A DNA stretch of 64,000 nucleotides from JAICNG01 sp035249985 (GTDB lineage Bacteria; Gemmatimonadota; Gemmatimonadetes; Gemmatimonadales; Gemmatimonadaceae), in the NCBI GenBank assembly GCA_035249985.1, contig DATFFP010000008.1, positions 4,216 through 68,215 on the forward strand, read 5' to 3'. Shown here piece by piece: positions 60,018 through 64,000 of the stretch; the first letter of the stretch is position 1; each line of letters opens with the position of its first letter. Under the pieces are notes generated by a model. It made no database searches, was not told the origin of the DNA, and saw only the letters and a list, made by a program, of their open reading frames with translations. Position numbers and translations under genes: made by a program.

Positions 60018-60728
60018 TTACGTCGAGCAGGCCCTCACGAACGCGCTCACCGCGCTGGGACCGGAGCCACCACCCGCTTCCTCGTCATGCTTGAAGAAGA
60101 CGTAGGCTTCGCTCCAGGTCTGGCTGTTCACGCATTTGGCCCACTCGCCTAACGCCCCATCATTGTAGTCCGGGCGGTGTAAGCGCAAGTACCCCCACGA
60201 CGCTGTCGCGTGCACCGGACACTTGAAGTCTTCCTGCTCGGCGAGACAGAGGGCGACGTCATGCTCCCGCAGTGCGGTGAAGACGTCGTCGTCGAACCAG
60301 CTCTCGTGGCGGAACTCGATCGTGAACTTCCGGTCGGGCGGCAGCAGGCCGAGGAAGCCTTTCAGGCGCGGGGTGTCCTTCTTCATGTTCGGCGGCAGCT
60401 GGAAGAGGATCGGCCCCAGCCGACCGCCGAGCGTGGAGGTGTTCTTCAGCAGGAAGTCGACGCTGTCCGCGCACTCCGGCTTGAGCCGCGCGTAGTGCGT
60501 GATGCGCTGGCTCGCCTTGATCGAGAAGGTGAACTGATCGGGGACCTGCGCCGCCCACTCCCGCAACACGCTCTCCTTCGGCAGCCGGTAGAACGTGTTG
60601 TTGATCTCGACGGTCGGAAACTTCGAGGCGTAGTACCCCAGCCAGCCGTCGCTCTTCAGGTCGTCCGGATAGAACGACCCCTTCCACTCCTTGAACGCAT
60701 AGCCGCTCGTCCCCGCGAGCAGCCTCAT
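60018..60728 (-). CDS. DUF72 (YecE-like) TIM-barrel protein, in operon with Ku
   Basis: 236 residues. LLAGTSGYAFKEWKGSFYPDDLKSDGWLGYYASKFPTVEINNTFYRLP is the DUF72 N-terminal signature. FSIKASQRITH, LGPILFQLPPNM, IEFRHESWF and YLRLHRP follow along the barrel. The fold resembles TIM-barrel phosphoesterases such as endonuclease IV, but no enzymatic role is established. Its start overlaps the Ku stop by ATGA, so it is translated with Ku. That context suggests a part in end joining or DNA repair (inference). Confidence 0.92.
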   Translation of the reverse strand: MRLLAGTSGYAFKEWKGSFYPDDLKSDGWLGYYASKFPTVEINNTFYRLPKESVLREWAAQVPDQFTFSIKASQRITHYARLKPECADSVDFLLKNTSTLGGRLGPILFQLPPNMKKDTPRLKGFLGLLPPDRKFTIEFRHESWFDDDVFTALREHDVALCLAEQEDFKCPVHATASWGYLRLHRPDYNDGALGEWAKCVNSQTWSEAYVFFKHDEEAGGGSGPSAVSAFVRACST

Positions 60729-61546
60729 GACACCATGCGCCCCGCTTTGGCTTCTTCGGGCTTGGTCGTCTTGGCCAGGCTCGCCTTCAGCGCTTCCATG
60801 AGATCGAGGATCTTGCCGCTCGAGTCCGGCTGCACATCGGACGTGATGTCCTGACCCTCGACTTTCCGCTGGATCGCCTCGAGCACGCGTTCGCGAACGG
60901 TGTCCTTGTACTTCGTCGGCTCGAAGGACTCGTTGACGAGCTGCTCGATGAGCTGCTTGGCGAGCGCGAGCTCCGCGGGCTTCACCTCACCAGGCGGTAC
61001 CGTCACTTCATGCGCGGGCCTGACCTCCTCCGCGTACTTGAGCTGCTCCATCGCCAGGATGCCGTTGAGCGGGCGCAGGAGCACGAGCGTCTGGCCGCCC
61101 CGCGCGGCGTATTGGCCGAGCGCCGCGCGGCCGGTCTCCCGAAGTGCTTCGCACAGCAGGCGATAGGCCCGGTCTCCTCCCTTATCCGGTCCCAGGTAGT
61201 ACACTTTGTCGACGTACTCCCGATCGACCTTCTCGAGCGGCACGAACTCGACGACCTCGATCATCCCCGTCGCCTTTTCGTCCAGCGCCTTCAGCTCCTC
61301 GGCGGTGAAGACCACGTACTGGTCTTTCGCGAACTCATATCCCTTGACGGTCTCGTCGCGTCCGACGATTTCGTTGTCCTTGGGACAGGTGTACTGCTGC
61401 TTGAGCCGCGTGTTGCATTTCTTGTGAAGCATGTTGAACGACACGCTGCTCTTCGATTCCGATGACGAGTAGAGATTGACCGGAACGGAGACGAGGCCGA
61501 ACGAGATTGTCGCGTTGGCTATGGAACGAGGGGGCATGGTCGGCAA
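60725..61546 (-). CDS. ku: Bacterial Ku DNA end-binding protein
   Basis: 273 residues, typical for single-subunit bacterial Ku. RSIANATISFGLVSVPVNLYSSSE, the Cys pair in HKKCNTRLKQQYTCPKD, GYEFAKDQYVVFTAEELKAL and DREYVDKVYYLGPDKGGDRAYRLL match the Ku core. A Lys/Glu-rich tail follows (about 230-273), usually a DNA- or LigD-interaction region. Ku binds broken ends and recruits LigD, which lies divergently 84 bp away. No Shine-Dalgarno was clearly identified. Confidence 0.96.
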   Translation of the reverse strand: MPTMPPRSIANATISFGLVSVPVNLYSSSESKSSVSFNMLHKKCNTRLKQQYTCPKDNEIVGRDETVKGYEFAKDQYVVFTAEELKALDEKATGMIEVVEFVPLEKVDREYVDKVYYLGPDKGGDRAYRLLCEALRETGRAALGQYAARGGQTLVLLRPLNGILAMEQLKYAEEVRPAHEVTVPPGEVKPAELALAKQLIEQLVNESFEPTKYKDTVRERVLEAIQRKVEGQDITSDVQPDSSGKILDLMEALKASLAKTTKPEEAKAGRMVS

Positions 61547-61630
61547 CCTGGTAGGGGGCGCGAAGACGACGAGCAGAGCGCGCTCAAGGAAACTCTTACC
61601 TCGTACGCGTTTGGATGCAAGAGGTGACTA

Positions 61631-64000
61631 ATTACTAACACCCCGCCGCCGGACGACAGCCTTGGCACCTACCGCGCGAAGCGCTCTCCGGACAGCACGA
61701 CGGAGCCGATGGGGTCGGTTTCGCCCGTCCTTGGCCGCCTGTTCGTCGTGCACAAGCATGCCGCCCGGCAGCTGCATTTCGACCTGCGGCTCGAGATGGA
61801 GGGCGTTCTCCGTTCGTGGGCCGTGCCAAAGGGCCCATCGTACGATCAGAACGACAAGCGGCTGGCGGTGCGGGTGGAAGATCACCCGATCGAGTATGGC
61901 GACTTCGAGGGGATGATTCCCAAGGGGAACTACGGAGCGGGCGCCGTCATCGTGTGGGACCGCGGCGAATGGGTACCGCTGGAGGATTGGCGCGAGGGGC
62001 TGGAGAAGGGGAAGCTCCTTTTCGAGCTCAAGGGCTACAAGCTCAAGGGGAAGTGGACGCTGGTGAAGATCAAGAAGAGCGAGCGCGACTGGCTGCTGAT
62101 CAAGGAGCGCGACGCCTTCATGAAGTCCCCAGGCGACCAGTTCCCCGAGCAGTCAGTGCTCTCCGGCGTCACCGTCGAGGAGATGCTGGCGGGCGAAACG
62201 CCGGCCTCGAGGCTGCGCGCAGCGGCCGACAAGGCTGGCGCCGCGAAGTCCCGCGTCGACCCGCGTACCGCGCAGCCGATGCTCGCTGAAACAGCCGACA
62301 AGGCATTCACGCGCGATGACTGGGTGTTCGAGCTCAAGCTCGACGGCTATCGCCTCATCGCGAGCAAGACGAAGGGCGAGGCGCTCCTTCTCACGCGCAA
62401 CGGCAACGACTACACGGCGGTCTTTCCCGAGATCGCGCGGGCGATCAAGGCACTGCCGATCGATGAATTCATCATCGACGGCGAGGTCGTGTGTCTCGAC
62501 GGCGACGGGAAGCCGAGCTTCGCCCGGCTCCAGCGGCGCGGACGTCTGCAGTCCGACATCGACATTCGGCGCGCGGCGGTCGAGCTCCCCGCAACGCTCT
62601 ACGCCTTCGATTTGCTCGCGGTCGATGATCTCGATGTTCGTCCGCTGCCCCTCGTCACGCGGAAGGAGCTCCTGGCGCAAGCGGTGCCGAGCCTCGGCCC
62701 GGTGCGACTGCTCGAGCACATCGATCGGGAAGGGGAGGCTTTTCTGGGTCAGGTGGAAAAGCTTGGCCTGGAGGGGATCATCGCGAAGAAGGCGAACGCG
62801 CCGTATCGCGCGGGCCGCACATCGCACTGGCTCAAGATCAAGGCGGAAGCGACCGGGGACTTCGTGATCGTCGGCTTCACGCAGCCGAAGGGCTCACGCA
62901 GCCACCTCGGCGCACTGCAGCTCGGCGACTACGTGGACGGCGAGCTGGTGTATGCCGGTCGTGTGGGCACGGGCTTCAACGACCAGCTGCTGCGTGAGCT
63001 CGGTGATCTGCTCGCGCCGATCGTGCGTGCTACGCCGCCGTGCCGGGGACCGGTGATCGAAGGCATCGCGACCGACACGATTCCGGAGATCAAGACGACA
63101 ACGTGGGTGGAGCCGGTCTACGTCTGCGAGGTGCGCTTCCGGGAGTGGACGCCCGATGGGCTGCTGCGCCACGCGGCATATCTGCGCGCCCGCTCCGACA
63201 AGCGCCCGCAGGACTGCATGCGTCAGGGCGTGGTCCGCGAAGCGGACGTCGCACCGACCGTGGTGAGCGAGCCACCGCCGTCGGCGCCGAAGGAGCCGGT
63301 GAGGAAGTCGATCAGCTTCTCGAACCTGAGGAAGGTGTACTGGCCTGCCGAGCGGTACACGAAGGGCGACATGATCGACTACTACCGGGCGGTGTCGCGG
63401 TGGATTTTGCCCTATCTCCGAAATCGCCCGGTGGTGATGACGCGTTTTCCCGATGGGATCGACGGAAAGTCCTTTTATCAGAAGGATGCGCCCGAGTTCG
63501 CGCCCGAGTGGATGCGGACCGTGCGCATCTGGAGTGAGGACACGCAGCGCGAGATTCGGTACTTCGTGTGCGATGATGAGGAGTCGCTGCTGTACGTCGC
63601 CAATCTCGGGACGATTCCGCTGCACATCTGGGCCAGCCGGGTGGGCTCGCTCGAGCTGTGCGATTGGTGCGTGCTCGATCTGGATCCCAAGGAGGCGCCG
63701 TTCTCGGATGTCATTCGATGTGCGCAGGCGCTTCGTCAGTTATGTCAAGCGGTGGGACTGTCGAGCTACATCAAGACGACGGGAAAGACGGGGCTGCACA
63801 TCATGCTCCCGCTGGGCCGCCAGTGCACGTATGCCCAGTCGCGCACGTTAGGCGAGTTGCTCGCGCGCGTGGTGCTCCGTGAGCTCAAGGACATTGCGAC
63901 GATCACTCGCCATGTCACGAAGCGCGGCGACAAGGTCTACCTCGATTACCTGCAGAACCGGCACGGCCAAACGATCGTCGCGCCGTTCAGCGTGCGGCCG
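61631..64000 (+). CDS. ligD: ATP-dependent DNA ligase LigD, PE-ligase-polymerase order (runs off the window)
   Basis: 790 codons open to the window end. Residues about 15-150: 3'-phosphoesterase domain with HKHAARQLHFDLRLE (His, His, Asp) and VEDHPIEYGDFEG. About 215-510: ligase domain with adenylation lysine in FELKLDGYRL, IDGEVV, EGIIAKK and HWLKIKA. From about 550: primase-polymerase domain (SFSNLRKVYWPAERYTKGDMI, VLDLDP, TTGKTGLHIMLPLG). The order matches Pseudomonas LigD. The conserved start (YRAKRSPDSTTEP) precedes the first ATG (61709). Between the in-frame stop at 61625 and that ATG there is no ATG, GTG or TTG. An ATT at 61631 with GAGG at 61621 is a candidate start. With Ku it forms the end-joining system. 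Confidence 0.93.
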   Translation, partial: MTNTPPPDDSLGTYRAKRSPDSTTEPMGSVSPVLGRLFVVHKHAARQLHFDLRLEMEGVLRSWAVPKGPSYDQNDKRLAVRVEDHPIEYGDFEGMIPKGNYGAGAVIVWDRGEWVPLEDWREGLEKGKLLFELKGYKLKGKWTLVKIKKSERDWLLIKERDAFMKSPGDQFPEQSVLSGVTVEEMLAGETPASRLRAAADKAGAAKSRVDPRTAQPMLAETADKAFTRDDWVFELKLDGYRLIASKTKGEALLLTRNGNDYTAVFPEIARAIKALPIDEFIIDGEVVCLDGDGKPSFARLQRRGRLQSDIDIRRAAVELPATLYAFDLLAVDDLDVRPLPLVTRKELLAQAVPSLGPVRLLEHIDREGEAFLGQVEKLGLEGIIAKKANAPYRAGRTSHWLKIKAEATGDFVIVGFTQPKGSRSHLGALQLGDYVDGELVYAGRVGTGFNDQLLRELGDLLAPIVRATPPCRGPVIEGIATDTIPEIKTTTWVEPVYVCEVRFREWTPDGLLRHAAYLRARSDKRPQDCMRQGVVREADVAPTVVSEPPPSAPKEPVRKSISFSNLRKVYWPAERYTKGDMIDYYRAVSRWILPYLRNRPVVMTRFPDGIDGKSFYQKDAPEFAPEWMRTVRIWSEDTQREIRYFVCDDEESLLYVANLGTIPLHIWASRVGSLELCDWCVLDLDPKEAPFSDVIRCAQALRQLCQAVGLSSYIKTTGKTGLHIMLPLGRQCTYAQSRTLGELLARVVLRELKDIATITRHVTKRGDKVYLDYLQNRHGQTIVAPFSVRP

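Noticed and set aside
59488..60105. Forward-strand reading frame of about 200 codons
   Set aside because: It is antisense to the lipoprotein and DUF72 genes and has shadow-type composition (Arg/Pro/Ser-rich).
3313..63853. GTTAGGC motifs as integron attC sites
   Set aside because: They lie mostly inside conserved coding sequence, are not paired as inverted sites 60-150 nt apart, and no integrase is present.
1..64000. tRNA or rRNA genes
   Set aside because: I found no T-loop (GGTTCGAnTCC) or conserved rRNA segments in the gaps between genes.

Overview
The window is about two-thirds G+C and densely coded on both strands. It has no rRNA, tRNA, CRISPR array, transposase or phage genes. Many secreted lipoproteins, zinc-ribbon Ser/Thr kinases with a membrane anchor, S9, penicillin-acylase and class-C-type hydrolases, PD40/TolB-like and Big-domain proteins, ECF and NtrC-type regulators, and a bacterial Ku/LigD pair together suggest a free-living Gemmatimonadota-like soil or sediment bacterium. 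This assignment is inferred from gene content only; Acidobacteriota or Myxococcota cannot be excluded.

Layout. 1-4.1 kb: 5' end of a LacI-type regulator with its operator, a lipoprotein, a small membrane protein, and a divergent FHA-domain / Ser-Thr kinase pair. 4.1-13.7 kb: DinB polymerase, a membrane M48 peptidase with TPRs, an operon of a gluconate-dehydrogenase-subunit-3-like protein, GMC oxidoreductase and TPP enzyme, a phosphoesterase lipoprotein and a DUF4097 protein. 13.8-19.8 kb: an NtrY/NtrC-like two-component pair divergent from a HAD hydrolase-permease-amidohydrolase operon. 19.8-30.6 kb: a large lipoprotein, a cyclophilin-penicillin acylase-hydrolase operon, a SnoaL-like lipoprotein, a Tat-exported Gfo/Idh/MocA protein and a PAS/GAF sensor kinase. 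31-38.7 kb: cysteine synthase, serine hydrolase, S9 peptidase, amine oxidase, an unknown exported protein and an ICMT-like methyltransferase. 38.7-44.2 kb: a sensor kinase, a zinc-finger miniprotein, an ECF sigma/anti-sigma/LTxxQ operon, a 59-residue basic protein, a DUF6624 protein, and an ArsR-SRPBCC pair sharing a palindromic operator with a divergent membrane protein. 44.4-50.9 kb: a tightly overlapping operon of a Big/beta-helix surface protein, a PEGA kinase, a TPR/FlgD-like protein and a small barrel-like protein. 50.9-54.9 kb: a UvrD helicase with an internal DnaQ-type exonuclease, a hydrolase and an aspartyl protease that overlap convergently by 90 nt. 54.9-59.8 kb: four secreted lipoproteins. 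60-64 kb: a non-homologous end-joining locus, DUF72-Ku divergent from LigD, which runs off the window.

The most unusual signal is between genes. Eleven intergenic regions hold large imperfect inverted repeats (arms about 20-57 nt). Most arms are themselves built from short tandem units, usually 9 bp. Unit sequences differ between loci and fall into about five families (GTCGAGGTG-like, GAGGCGCTA-like, AGGGTGCTC-like, CGCGGAT-like, CAGAATT-like), but the architecture is kept. Three lie between convergent genes. At three others an arm ends only 2-12 nt before a start codon. I do not recognise these as a described element class, and they are the best candidate for an undescribed system. The LigD gene is also notable: its conserved N-terminus has no ATG, GTG or TTG start.
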